NCBI GenBank assembly: GCA_025163595.1
Contig: CP104106.1
Coordinates: 1-64,000, forward strand
From: Phaeobacter sp. G2
Lineage (GTDB): Bacteria; Pseudomonadota; Alphaproteobacteria; Rhodobacterales; Rhodobacteraceae
Reading direction: 5' to 3'
DNA length: 64,000 nucleotides
Shown here in pieces: positions 36,270 through 44,397 of this stretch; the first letter of the stretch is position 1, and each line of letters starts with the position of its first letter. The notes beneath the pieces were generated by a model that worked only from the letters and a program-made list of their open reading frames with translations, had not been told where the DNA came from and did not search any database. The position numbers and the translations under genes are program-made.

Positions 36270-36533
36270 ATGCGAAAGAGCCGTTTCACCGAGGCGCAAA
36301 TCATTGGGATGATCAAAGAGCAGGAGGCCGGAATGCCGACGGTCGAGGTATGCCGCAGGCATGGCCTGAGCACCGCTACGTTCTACAAACTGAAGGCCAA
36401 GTATGGCGGGATGGAAGTGTCCGAGGCTGCAAGGCTGAAAGCGCTTGAGGATGAGAACGCCAAGCTCAAACGCCTGCTGGCGGACACCATGCTGGATAAT
36501 GTCGTGTTGAAAGATCTTTTGGGAAAGAACTGA
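36270..36533 (+). CDS. IS3-family transposase OrfA
   Basis: An 87-aa HTH protein, MRKSRFTEAQIIGMIKEQEAG... then VEVCRRHGLSTATFYKLKAKYGGM and a zipper region (LKALEDENAKLKRLLAD). The ribosome site gaaggag precedes the ATG. Full length and intact, but the partner OrfB is destroyed. Confidence 0.85.
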   Translation: MRKSRFTEAQIIGMIKEQEAGMPTVEVCRRHGLSTATFYKLKAKYGGMEVSEAARLKALEDENAKLKRLLADTMLDNVVLKDLLGKN

Positions 36534-37026
36534 CGACATTGATCAAGCGGTGAGAGGCAGCGCTCCGGGTGATGCGGGATCATGAGATCTCGCAGCGCCG
36601 GGCGTGTCGGCTGGTCGGTGTCGATCCCAAAACAGTTCGGCGTGAACGCCCGCCGGACTATGCCGAGATACGCAAGGAGATGCAGGAGATCGCCGGTAAG
36701 CGGCGCAGGTTCGGTTACCGCCGGATCGGCTTGCTGCTGGAGCGCAAGGGCATGACCATGAACCACAAGAGCTGTATCGCATCTACCGCGAGGAAGGGCT
36801 GTCCGTGAAAAGGCGGCGCGGTCGCAAGCGCGCACGTGGGACGAGGACGCCGATGCCGATCGCGGGACAACCCAATGCGCGGTGGTCCCTGGACTTCGTG
36901 TCCGACAGCTTCGGCACCTCGCGGAAGTTCCGGATTCTGGCGGTGATCGACGACTGCACGCGCGAGTGTTTGTGCCATGTAGCAGACACGAGCCTGTCCG
37001 GCGCACGGGGCGCCCGGGAGCTCAGC
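36530..37026 (+). pseudogene. IS3-family OrfB, frameshifted and truncated
   Basis: Recognisable text includes HEISQRRACRLVGVDPKTVR and RRRFGYRRIGLLLERKGMTMNHK. A frameshift lies near 36770, then YRIYREEGLSVKRRRGRKRA and RWSLDFVSDSFGTSRKFRILAVIDDCTREC (first Asp of the DDE triad). A TGA also lies near the start. The sequence ends at the transposon boundary, so the second Asp and Glu are lost. Confidence 0.85.
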
Positions 37027-37032
37027 TGTCAC

Positions 37033-37089
37033 TGTACCCTAATTAATCAGATTCTGCGGATTGGAAGCGTTTTCGGCAGATTCTGTACC
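37033..37089. repeat. Left-end transposase-binding repeats, copy 1
   Basis: TGTACCCTAATT (37033) and TGTACCCTTAATT (37084) are two copies of the element's repeated TGTACC core, 51 bp apart; the inverted form (GGTACA) occurs four times at the right end. Confidence 0.7.
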
Positions 37090-37120
37090 CTTAATTGCAA
37101 TATATCCACAGGGCGCTGCG

Positions 37121-38059
37121 TCAGTGGCTGACACAGCTTTGGCGCTTCCAGATTGCATCGGCTCGTGCCAGAAGCGCTTGACGATCTGCATCGGCACCGA
37201 GCTCGGAGATGGCCTGACGGGCAGCGTCTAGGGCCTGCGCAGACGTCTTTTTGGGCGACGTCGCCCTGGCAGATCGGTCAACGGGACTGCTTTCCTGCCG
37301 ACGTCTTCGCGGAAGTCGCATATCGAGGTTCATCGACAGCTTGCGCACCTTCTCAATCAAACGTCTGCGCTGAGGAAAGGCGCGTCGGAGATCCCAGAAT
37401 GCTTGTTCATTTCCGCGCAGCAAGATGGCCACTCCCAATAATGGACGGGCTGAGCAGACATCGACAGCTGCGAGTGCTATTGACCGCTCCAGTTGACACC
37501 GCGACGTGAGTGGCACGCTGTATACCAACTCAAGTACTTGTAAGAGGCACAGCGTATGGCTGATCCGCTGCATGTGCCTCAGATCGGCGGCGGCAACCGC
37601 CGTCTTCAGCAATGCCGCGCCCCGAGCGGCGCGGACACGTAGCCTGTTTGATAGACCATCGGCCGGATGCCTCGCCACAAGAGGTCGACCACAGTTTTCG
37701 CAAGTCAGCGACCAGGCGAAGCGCCAGTGGCGCAGGACCAGTCCCGAGGTTTGTTTCGAGCAGTTTGCGCAACTTTGGAAGTCATCGCTAGATACGCATT
37801 GAGCGGGATGATGCGTCGTGTCCGGGAGGGTCATGGCCGCGATCTCATCCCGGGTCTGCTGAACCGCCGGACATAGCCGAGCCCAGTTCACATGCCCAAG
37901 GTCACCCGCATGCTCCGGCACCCTGCCCTGCCCCAAACCGAGATAGCCGCAAAGCTCTTCGACGGAACAATGATTGGCCCGGGCCAACCGCCCGATCCAG
38001 CTCGAGAGAAGCTCGTCGGATACCGGTGGCGGTCGACGCGGCAATGGGTTCACGGTCAC
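37121..38059 (-). CDS. tniQ: TniQ-family transposition protein, copy 1
   Basis: GTG 38059 was chosen because it overlaps the tniB stop (GTGA) and gives the usual TniQ start (NPLPRRPPPVSDELLSSWIGRLARAN); 312 aa. A zinc-binding region has two Cys pairs, CANC and CENC, around residues 115-145. TniQ proteins link target recognition to the AAA+ regulator in Tn5053/Tn7-like transposition. It is the last gene of the operon. Confidence 0.85.
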   Translation of the reverse strand: MTVNPLPRRPPPVSDELLSSWIGRLARANHCSVEELCGYLGLGQGRVPEHAGDLGHVNWARLCPAVQQTRDEIAAMTLPDTTHHPAQCVSSDDFQSCANCSKQTSGLVLRHWRFAWSLTCENCGRPLVARHPADGLSNRLRVRAARGAALLKTAVAAADLRHMQRISHTLCLLQVLELVYSVPLTSRCQLERSIALAAVDVCSARPLLGVAILLRGNEQAFWDLRRAFPQRRRLIEKVRKLSMNLDMRLPRRRRQESSPVDRSARATSPKKTSAQALDAARQAISELGADADRQALLARADAIWKRQSCVSH

Positions 38060-38913
38060 CCGAACTCCGCGATGGGTTGGCGCGGAATGCTCCAAGCATG
38101 CTTCGCCCATACCGGCTGCCAGGCCTGAACGGCCTCATCGGTGATCCGCTCCTCACCCGTCTCGATCGCATCGATGGCCAAGGACTTGATCATGATGAAC
38201 ACGCGCGAGGTCACACCGCCCGTCACTTTCAGGATTGTCCGAAGCGACGCAACCGTGAGGCCCGACCGCTGCTCAAGTGCCATCGCGGCAATCAGCGTTT
38301 GGATGAGCCGAGAGAACTCCACGTCGTCCTCCCAGAGCGGCAGGTAGTGTTCGTCCAGGCGACGGGCCAGTTGGTCGTCACCGCGGACGGCCTCGAGCGC
38401 TTCGTTGACACCGAAAACGACAAGCGAGGCACAGAGATCGTTGGCCAAGAACCGCAGCATGTTCAGGAACCGGCGTTGCTCCCGGTAACTACCGGCAAGC
38501 AGATTGTGCACCTCGTCGATCATCAGCATCTTCAGGTCCATATCCCGAAGATGACTGAGCGCGCGGACCTCAAGTTCGGACACGGTATGCCGCCCCCACA
38601 TCGGCGCCCCGATCGTCGAAAGGATGTGCTGGTAGAAGCGTCGCTCGTCCGGCGCTGGCGGCGCCTGAACCAGCAGGATGGGGGTCTTCGTGATGCCCAG
38701 TTCTGCGTTGTACTGCGTCGGATACTTGCTGGCCATGCGCTTGGCGATCATCGTCTTGCCAATACCGGAACTGCCATAGACCATCAGGCCAGGCATCCGG
38801 CTCTGCTGCGGCATTTCCATCAGGGACGTCAATCGGTTGAGAACAATCGTGGCACGGTCGAATGCGATCCAATGATCGCTGCGGATGCGGTCAATTCTTT
38901 CTTCTGGGGTCAT
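38056..38913 (-). CDS. tniB: TniB AAA+ ATPase, copy 1
   Basis: ATG 38913 (MTPEERIDRIRSDHW) with a purine-rich ribosome site gives 285 aa. Walker A is GSSGIGKTMIAKR and Walker B MLMIDEVHNLLAG; sensor-like and C-terminal helical parts follow. TniB/TnsC-type ATPases select targets and activate the DDE transposase. It overlaps tniA by 23 bp and tniQ by 4 bp, so the three proteins are co-translated. Confidence 0.9.
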   Translation of the reverse strand: MTPEERIDRIRSDHWIAFDRATIVLNRLTSLMEMPQQSRMPGLMVYGSSGIGKTMIAKRMASKYPTQYNAELGITKTPILLVQAPPAPDERRFYQHILSTIGAPMWGRHTVSELEVRALSHLRDMDLKMLMIDEVHNLLAGSYREQRRFLNMLRFLANDLCASLVVFGVNEALEAVRGDDQLARRLDEHYLPLWEDDVEFSRLIQTLIAAMALEQRSGLTVASLRTILKVTGGVTSRVFIMIKSLAIDAIETGEERITDEAVQAWQPVWAKHAWSIPRQPIAEFG

Positions 38914-40519
38914 CAAACTCTTCAATCGGATAAGTGGGGAGGTCTGGGTTACCAGTGTCGATGGCGAACATTTCTCGGGACGGATCGCGGCGCGGCTGGT
39001 GCTTGGGAAGCCGCGTCTCGCGTTCGCTCTCCAGACGGGCGGTCCTTGTCTTCTGACGCGCCGCCTCGGCCAGTCGTCTCTGCGCGTCGATCACCTGGAA
39101 CAAGGCCTTCTCGTTGATCCGACCGCCATGCCTGTCTTGCCATTCCTTCCGCGCCCGACGACTTTCCCAAAGCGATATCCGAGGGTGGCTCAGATCCCGA
39201 TACCGAGCCGGGATCATGCGGCCATCATTGACGAGAACCCAGACCTGCGACAGGTCCCGCGGGTCGTACTTCACCTGCACCTTGCCGCTGCCCCGTCCGA
39301 CCAACGACGCGAAGGCATCACTCCAGTAGTGCACCCCAAAGAGAGTGATCCCAGTGCGCCCGAGCTGGCGCAACTCAAAAGGCAGGAAGCTTGTCCGGAA
39401 GGCTTCGACATCGACAACCTGCCGCCCCGCAGTGTCTCCGCCCAAGTCAGCCCAAGCGGCCAGCGGCGTTCGCCCGAGGGCTTCGTGGCGGGTATTGTGG
39501 TAGCGGCAAATCTCCAGATGAAGCCAGTCCTCGAACTCGGCCAGGGTCAGAGCCGCATGTTTCTCGCTGTCATAATCGCCCTTCTCGGCAGCGGAGGATT
39601 GCGTGGTCCCGGGCAAAACATGAACAGCCCCCATGGCCGTTCCGATCAAACGTTCGATATGACCTCCGAAGTGCGTTGCACCAGGCGGGCGGTACTCGAC
39701 GGCAATGCCCCAATCTTCGCAGGCCGATGAGAAGGCGTCGCTGTGGAACTCCTGCGCGTTATCGACATGGATCGCCTTCGGGATGCCGGATGTCGGCCAG
39801 ACCAATTCTTCCAGCTTCCCTGGGACGTGGATCGATTTCCGACGCACACAATGATCGAGGCAGAGCGCGATCGAAAGAACTGATGGTGCATCAAAGCTGA
39901 CGAAGACCCCGAGAACGATCCGGGTTGCAACATCGATGGCTACCGTCAAATATGGGCGCGCAAGCGGTCGCCGATCCACGTGATCGACCAAAATGATGTC
40001 GGCCAAGGTGTGATCGATCTGAACAATTTCCAGTGGCGTTCCAACCGCAAGCCGGCCCGGACGTGCCGCAAAAGTCTTGTTCGCCTCCTTGGCACCACGG
40101 CGCTTTCTAACAATCTCTTTCTCGTCCATTGCATCGAGCCGAGCTTTCAGCGTTTTTCGTGCCGGTGGCTGGAAGCCCTTTGCCTCGCATTCCGAACGGA
40201 TCTCACGCCAAATTCGCAGAAAGCTGGAGCGTTCGCGGACCAGATAATAGCGCCGTAGGCGTTCATCGATGAGGTCTTCGACTTCTCGCGCGATCCGTTT
40301 CGACCCCGGTTTCGGCCCCCGGCGACTGAGTTCCAGTGCTGCGGCCCGCCCATCGTTCTCGCGCAAACGGCGGTAAAGCGACCAGGTGTGGCTCTTCGCC
40401 AAACCTAGTTCCCAAGCAGCATCTCCGATTGCCGCACTGATCGGCTCACCCTTCTTCTCAAGTTCCAGGATCGGACGGAGGACTGCTGCTCGATGTTTTG
40501 CAAGACGCTCGCTGACCAC
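38891..40519 (-). CDS. tniA: TniA DDE transposase, copy 1
   Basis: A 542-aa Mu/TnsB-type integrase. The catalytic residues are in VQIDHTLAD (first Asp), IHVDNAQEF (second Asp) and FGGHIERLIGT (Glu). N-terminal helical DNA-binding domains precede the core, and a C-terminal beta-barrel and basic tail (RARKEW..., RESERETRLPK-like) follow. It recognises the GGTACA-type repeats at the ends and carries out strand transfer. Intact; nothing suggests loss of function. Confidence 0.92.
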   Translation of the reverse strand: MVSERLAKHRAAVLRPILELEKKGEPISAAIGDAAWELGLAKSHTWSLYRRLRENDGRAAALELSRRGPKPGSKRIAREVEDLIDERLRRYYLVRERSSFLRIWREIRSECEAKGFQPPARKTLKARLDAMDEKEIVRKRRGAKEANKTFAARPGRLAVGTPLEIVQIDHTLADIILVDHVDRRPLARPYLTVAIDVATRIVLGVFVSFDAPSVLSIALCLDHCVRRKSIHVPGKLEELVWPTSGIPKAIHVDNAQEFHSDAFSSACEDWGIAVEYRPPGATHFGGHIERLIGTAMGAVHVLPGTTQSSAAEKGDYDSEKHAALTLAEFEDWLHLEICRYHNTRHEALGRTPLAAWADLGGDTAGRQVVDVEAFRTSFLPFELRQLGRTGITLFGVHYWSDAFASLVGRGSGKVQVKYDPRDLSQVWVLVNDGRMIPARYRDLSHPRISLWESRRARKEWQDRHGGRINEKALFQVIDAQRRLAEAARQKTRTARLESERETRLPKHQPRRDPSREMFAIDTGNPDLPTYPIEEFDDPRRKN

Positions 40520-40580
40520 GCCAATCCCTGCCCTATTCCTGTCAGCACTTATCCACAGAACTGACCGTATGCTAATAAAG

Positions 40581-40683
40581 GGTACAGTATGGCAATTAAC
40601 GGTACAATATGAAAATTAAGGGTACATCGTGCCGCTGAAAACAAACGATAATTTTAAAGGCAATTCTGATTAATGAGGGTACA
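40581..40683. repeat. Right-end transposase-binding repeats, copy 1
   Basis: GGTACA occurs at 40581, 40601, 40621 and 40678. The first three are exactly 20 bp apart, close to two helical turns; the last is terminal. This asymmetric array (four on the right, two on the left) resembles ends of Tn7-like/Tn5053-like elements. Confidence 0.75.
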
Positions 40684-40689
40684 GTGACA

Positions 40690-41354
40690 GCTATCGTCGG
40701 ATCGCGGCTTTGCTGAGAGATGCGGGCTGGGAGGTGAACGACAAGCGGGTCGAGCGCCTATGGCGACGAGAGGGGCTGAAAGTGCCAATGAAGCAACCGA
40801 AGAAGGGACGGCTCTGGCTGAATGACGGATCCTGTGTCCGGCTGCGTCCTGAGTATCGCAACCACGTCTGGAGCTATGACTTTGTCCACTGCCGGACGGA
40901 GGACGGAAAGGTCTTCCGGACGCTCAACATCTTGGACGAGCACAGCCGGGAATGCCTGGCGATAAAGGTGAAGCGCAAGCTGAACTCGGGTGACGTGATC
41001 GATGCCTTGAGCGACCTGTTCATCATGCGGGGTGTGCCGGATTACATCCGGTCTGACAACGGCCCGGAGTTCGTGGCTGAGGCCGTTCAAGATTGGATCA
41101 GGGCCGTCGGCGCCAAGACCGCTTACATCGCGCCCGGGTCACCTTGGGAAAACGGCTACTGCGAAAGCTTCAATGCCAGGTTCCGCGATGAACTGCTCAA
41201 CGGAGAAGTCTTTTACAACCTTCGGGAAGCGGAAATCCTGATCGAACAATGGAGGAACCACTACAATACCAAACGACCACATAGTGCCTTGGGCTATCGC
41301 CCTCCCGCCCCGGAAACCATCGTCCCGATGGACCCGAGACCGGTCATGCACTAA
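40690..41354 (+). pseudogene. IS3-family OrfB, 5'-truncated
   Basis: The frame enters from the transposon boundary (YRRIAALLRDAGWEVNDKRVERLWRREGLKVP) and runs to a normal TAA. DDE motifs are intact (DFVHC, RSDNGPEF, ENGYCESFN), but the N-terminal part is missing, so the product is unlikely to act alone. Confidence 0.85.
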
Positions 41355-41388
41355 CAATCAAACCGGACCACTCAGGTGGGGCTGATCA
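40690..41388 (+). mobile_element. IS3-family element copy B, 5' half replaced by the transposon
   Basis: Starts abruptly at the right end of transposon copy 1 inside OrfB and continues to the IS end (ctgatca, ~41387). Near-identical to 33880-34556 but without that copy's defects. Its missing left half is not next to either transposon end in the window. Confidence 0.8.
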
Positions 41389-41433
41389 TCGGCGCAATTT
41401 CAGAAAACGCGTTGACCTTGCGTAAATATGAAC

Positions 41434-41463
41434 TTGACACTCATAAAATTAGCCATCTACTTT
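41434..41463 (+). promoter_or_regulatory. Hydrolase promoter with TTAG-N4-CTA operator
   Basis: TTGACA (41434-41439) is followed 9 bp later by TTAGCCATCTAC (41449-41460), overlapping a -10-like TACTTT (41458-41463). This is the same architecture as the phthalate oxygenase and reductase promoters 13-15 kb away. Confidence 0.6.
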
Positions 41464-41527
41464 TATTGACAGGATGGCGGGATGAGAGGAGCTCTGCGCC
41501 TTCCCAAACACAATCTGGAGGAGAACC

Positions 41528-42949
41528 ATGTTTCGATTTTCATATCGGGCAGGGCCGAAGATGCTTTGCCTGGCGATTGCGGCCAGTCTTGCTGTTCCTG
41601 TCTCGGCACAGGACAAAACCCCATACCGCGAGCATAGTGGCGTACTGCCTGACGGTACCACGTGGCTGATCCGTGTCCCCGAGAACTGGAACGGCCGCCT
41701 GCTGCGTGATCTCGATTTCGCCAGCTTCATCCATGTCCCGGGCTACGCGCCCCGCTATGATGATCTGCTGGCGCGCGGCTATGCCTTTGCCGGTCTGGCG
41801 CGCCATCCCTTGCGGCTCTGGCAATACGACCCGCAGCGCGAGATCTTGAACCTCCAGACCGTTCAGGACACCTTCACCCGGCTCGAACGCGAGCCGGACA
41901 TGGTGATGCAATACGGATGCTCCGGCGGCGGTCTGGACAGCCTTGCCTCGGCCGAAGATTTCCCGGACAAGATCGATGGCTCGGTGGTGCTTGCGGCCCA
42001 TACGCCGGTCTGGATTATGAGCAGTTTCCTGGACGGCTGGTTCGCGATGCGGGCGCTGTTGGCGGAAGATTACGTGGCACAGGGCCTGGGCCAGGCCTCG
42101 GATCTGACGGTGGCCGGTCTGCCGAACGCAGGCGCGGGTGGCGATCGTAACCTCGACGCCATCCGGGCGTCGTGGAAGAGCGCGATCGAAAACGCGGGCA
42201 AAACGCCCGAAGGTCGCGCCCGTCTGGCGCTCGCCTTTGCCATCGGCCAGTGGTCGCCCTGGATGGTCGAGGGCACCGACCTGCCCGACACGTCCGATAC
42301 CGCCGCGATGGCTGATATGGTGGTGAAATCGGCGATGCGCAATGCCGGCAATGTCGGCGGCACTGCGCGGCTGCTCTTCGAAAATGCGGCATCGGGTCAG
42401 CAGTTGTCCGGCAACGAAGGCGTCGATTACGCCGCGTTCTACGCCAACGCCGCACCGGCGATGAAACAGCTGGTCGAGGCGCTTTATGCCGAAGCCGATC
42501 TGGACCTTCAGGCCGACCTTGCGACGATTGACGCCGAACCCCGGATTGCGGCGTCGGACTATGCGCTCGACTTCTGGGCCGGGGACGGACGCACCACGAC
42601 CGGAGAGCTCGAAGTGCCCGCCATACGGATCCACATGCTGGGAGACTGGGCCATCCCCTATTCGCTGATGCAGGGGTACGAGGCGCTGGTTGAACAGGCC
42701 GGCACCACCGACCACTATCGGCAGGCCCTCGTTCAGGGCACCGGGCACTGCGAATTCATGGCCGCGGAAAGCAGCGTGATCGTTGAAATTCTGGCCGAAC
42801 GGATCGAGACCGGCACCTGGCCAGAGGTCACACCCGAGGCACTGAACACGGCAGCCGCCGCGTTGGAGACGGGCTCAGATCCCCGCTTCGTCGAATTTGG
42901 CGACTGGCGCGTGGGGGCGTACAACCGCCCCTGGACGCCGAGCCAGTAA
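41528..42949 (+). CDS. Secreted alpha/beta hydrolase, candidate phthalate-ester hydrolase
   Basis: A 473-aa protein with a signal peptide (MLCLAIAASLAVPVSAQ) and a strong ribosome site (ctggagga). The nucleophile elbow YGCSGGG (~residue 135) gives the catalytic Ser. HMLGDWAIP (~375) and GTGHCEF (~407) fit the Asp and His. The layout resembles tannase/feruloyl-esterase or peptidase-like alpha/beta hydrolases, with a long insert between Ser and Asp. It lies alone between transposon copies, but its promoter carries the phthalate-type operator. That supports a role in releasing phthalate from esters in the periplasm (inference); peptidase or lactone hydrolase activity is possible. Confidence 0.75.
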   Translation: MFRFSYRAGPKMLCLAIAASLAVPVSAQDKTPYREHSGVLPDGTTWLIRVPENWNGRLLRDLDFASFIHVPGYAPRYDDLLARGYAFAGLARHPLRLWQYDPQREILNLQTVQDTFTRLEREPDMVMQYGCSGGGLDSLASAEDFPDKIDGSVVLAAHTPVWIMSSFLDGWFAMRALLAEDYVAQGLGQASDLTVAGLPNAGAGGDRNLDAIRASWKSAIENAGKTPEGRARLALAFAIGQWSPWMVEGTDLPDTSDTAAMADMVVKSAMRNAGNVGGTARLLFENAASGQQLSGNEGVDYAAFYANAAPAMKQLVEALYAEADLDLQADLATIDAEPRIAASDYALDFWAGDGRTTTGELEVPAIRIHMLGDWAIPYSLMQGYEALVEQAGTTDHYRQALVQGTGHCEFMAAESSVIVEILAERIETGTWPEVTPEALNTAAAALETGSDPRFVEFGDWRVGAYNRPWTPSQ

Positions 42950-42955
42950 CCCGTC

Positions 42956-42985
42956 GCGGGGCCCGCCCTCGTGGGTTGGCCCCGC
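42956..42985 (+). terminator. Hairpin after the hydrolase gene
   Basis: GCGGGGCC/GGCCCCGC form an 8-bp stem with a 14-base loop, 7 bp after the hydrolase stop; no clear T-run. Confidence 0.5.
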
Positions 42986-42987
42986 CT

Positions 42988-43130
42988 CTAGTGCGACAGG
43001 TGCGAGACGCCGGAGATCAGCGAGTTGGTATAGTCACCCTGCGGATCTTCCAGCATCCGTGCAGTCGCTCCGCGTTCCACTACGTTGCCACCATACATGA
43101 CCATGTTGGTGTCGCAGGTCCTCGCTGCAG
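42988..43130 (-). pseudogene. C-terminal fragment of a peptide-type ABC transporter ATPase
   Basis: Minus-strand codons ending at 42988 read NMVMYGGNVVERGATARMLEDPQGDYTNSLISG, the C-terminal signature of oligopeptide/dipeptide ABC ATPases (MYxGxxVExG...HPYT). The ATP-binding domain is absent. The flanking 43131-43364 holds no gene. Confidence 0.6.
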
Positions 43131-43289
43131 CAGCATGGTGGCGCGACTGCTTCCCGAAGAACCTGCAAAATCTCCGTTCTGCACGCGGCGCCCGTTGCAC
43201 CCGTAGACTGAATCCCAAGTCGCTACATACATCGACCTCAATCAGATTCAGTAGTTTGATGGAGCAGACACCGCTCTCCGACACGATAG

Positions 43290-43317
43290 AACCGGCGGGG
43301 GTGTAGCCCCGCCGGTT
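43290..43317 (+). terminator. 11-bp perfect hairpin
   Basis: AACCGGCGGGG/CCCCGCCGGTT with a 6-base loop lies 48 bp before transposon copy 2; a short T-rich tail (cattgtcttt) follows. The gene it once served has been lost. Confidence 0.6.
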
Positions 43318-43458
43318 CATTGTCTTTGCAGAGATGCAGGTGTCGCGCTTGTCTACTTCACGTCTGTCACTGTACCCTAATTAATCAGATTCTGCGGATT
43401 GGAAGCGTTTTCGGCAGATTCTGTACCCTTAATTGCAATATATCCACAGGGCGCTGCG

Positions 43459-44397
43459 TCAGTGGCTGACACAGCTTTGGCGCTTCCAGATTGCATCGGC
43501 TCGTGCCAGAAGCGCTTGACGATCTGCATCGGCACCGAGCTCGGAGATGGCCTGACGGGCAGCGTCTAGGGCCTGCGCAGACGTCTTTTTGGGCGACGTC
43601 GCCCTGGCAGATCGGTCAACGGGACTGCTTTCCTGCCGACGTCTTCGCGGAAGTCGCATATCGAGGTTCATCGACAGCTTGCGCACCTTCTCAATCAAAC
43701 GTCTGCGCTGAGGAAAGGCGCGTCGGAGATCCCAGAATGCTTGTTCATTTCCGCGCAGCAAGATGGCCACTCCCAATAATGGACGGGCTGAGCAGACATC
43801 GACAGCTGCGAGTGCTATTGACCGCTCCAGTTGACACCGCGACGTGAGTGGCACGCTGTATACCAACTCAAGTACTTGTAAGAGGCACAGCGTATGGCTG
43901 ATCCGCTGCATGTGCCTCAGATCGGCGGCGGCAACCGCCGTCTTCAGCAATGCCGCGCCCCGAGCGGCGCGGACACGTAGCCTGTTTGATAGACCATCGG
44001 CCGGATGCCTCGCCACAAGAGGTCGACCACAGTTTTCGCAAGTCAGCGACCAGGCGAAGCGCCAGTGGCGCAGGACCAGTCCCGAGGTTTGTTTCGAGCA
44101 GTTTGCGCAACTTTGGAAGTCATCGCTAGATACGCATTGAGCGGGATGATGCGTCGTGTCCGGGAGGGTCATGGCCGCGATCTCATCCCGGGTCTGCTGA
44201 ACCGCCGGACATAGCCGAGCCCAGTTCACATGCCCAAGGTCACCCGCATGCTCCGGCACCCTGCCCTGCCCCAAACCGAGATAGCCGCAAAGCTCTTCGA
44301 CGGAACAATGATTGGCCCGGGCCAACCGCCCGATCCAGCTCGAGAGAAGCTCGTCGGATACCGGTGGCGGTCGACGCGGCAATGGGTTCACGGTCAC
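43459..44397 (-). CDS. tniQ: TniQ-family transposition protein, copy 2
   Basis: Same conceptual protein as the copy 1 gene, with the same GTG start overlapping the tniB stop. Both zinc Cys pairs are kept. Together with its tniA and tniB this copy should be transposition-competent. Confidence 0.85.
   Translation of the reverse strand: MTVNPLPRRPPPVSDELLSSWIGRLARANHCSVEELCGYLGLGQGRVPEHAGDLGHVNWARLCPAVQQTRDEIAAMTLPDTTHHPAQCVSSDDFQSCANCSKQTSGLVLRHWRFAWSLTCENCGRPLVARHPADGLSNRLRVRAARGAALLKTAVAAADLRHMQRISHTLCLLQVLELVYSVPLTSRCQLERSIALAAVDVCSARPLLGVAILLRGNEQAFWDLRRAFPQRRRLIEKVRKLSMNLDMRLPRRRRQESSPVDRSARATSPKKTSAQALDAARQAISELGADADRQALLARADAIWKRQSCVSH

Larger units (their letters stand above)
36203..37026 (+). 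mobile_element. IS3-family element, truncated by transposon copy 1
   Basis: It starts near 36203 (TGACCTGCCCCCCGCG), with OrfA at 36270-36533 and OrfB 3' of it, and stops abruptly at 37026 where the TGTCACTG end of the 3.66-kb transposon begins. The right half of OrfB is not found anywhere else in the window. Confidence 0.7.
37027..40689 (-). mobile_element. TniA/TniB/TniQ transposon, copy 1 (3,663 bp)
   Basis: Bounded by TGTCACTGTACCC (left) and GGGTACAGTGACA (right), an inverted terminal repeat extending imperfectly through TAATTAATCAG/CTGATTAAT. Three genes run from right to left: tniA, tniB, tniQ. No resolvase, tnsA, cas or cargo gene is present. It matches copy 2 (43365-47027) in length, and all conceptual proteins are the same. 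The 5-bp flanks (tcagc and gctat) are not a target duplication. Confidence 0.9.

Noticed and set aside
38026..39117. 363-codon plus-strand frame in the transposon as cargo
   Set aside because: Antisense to tniB and tniA, repeated in both copies only because the copies match; no domain.
43290..43317. Attachment site or integron attC
   Set aside because: The sequence is a simple 11-bp GC hairpin with loop, lacking attC core sites and any integrase nearby; a terminator is a better fit.
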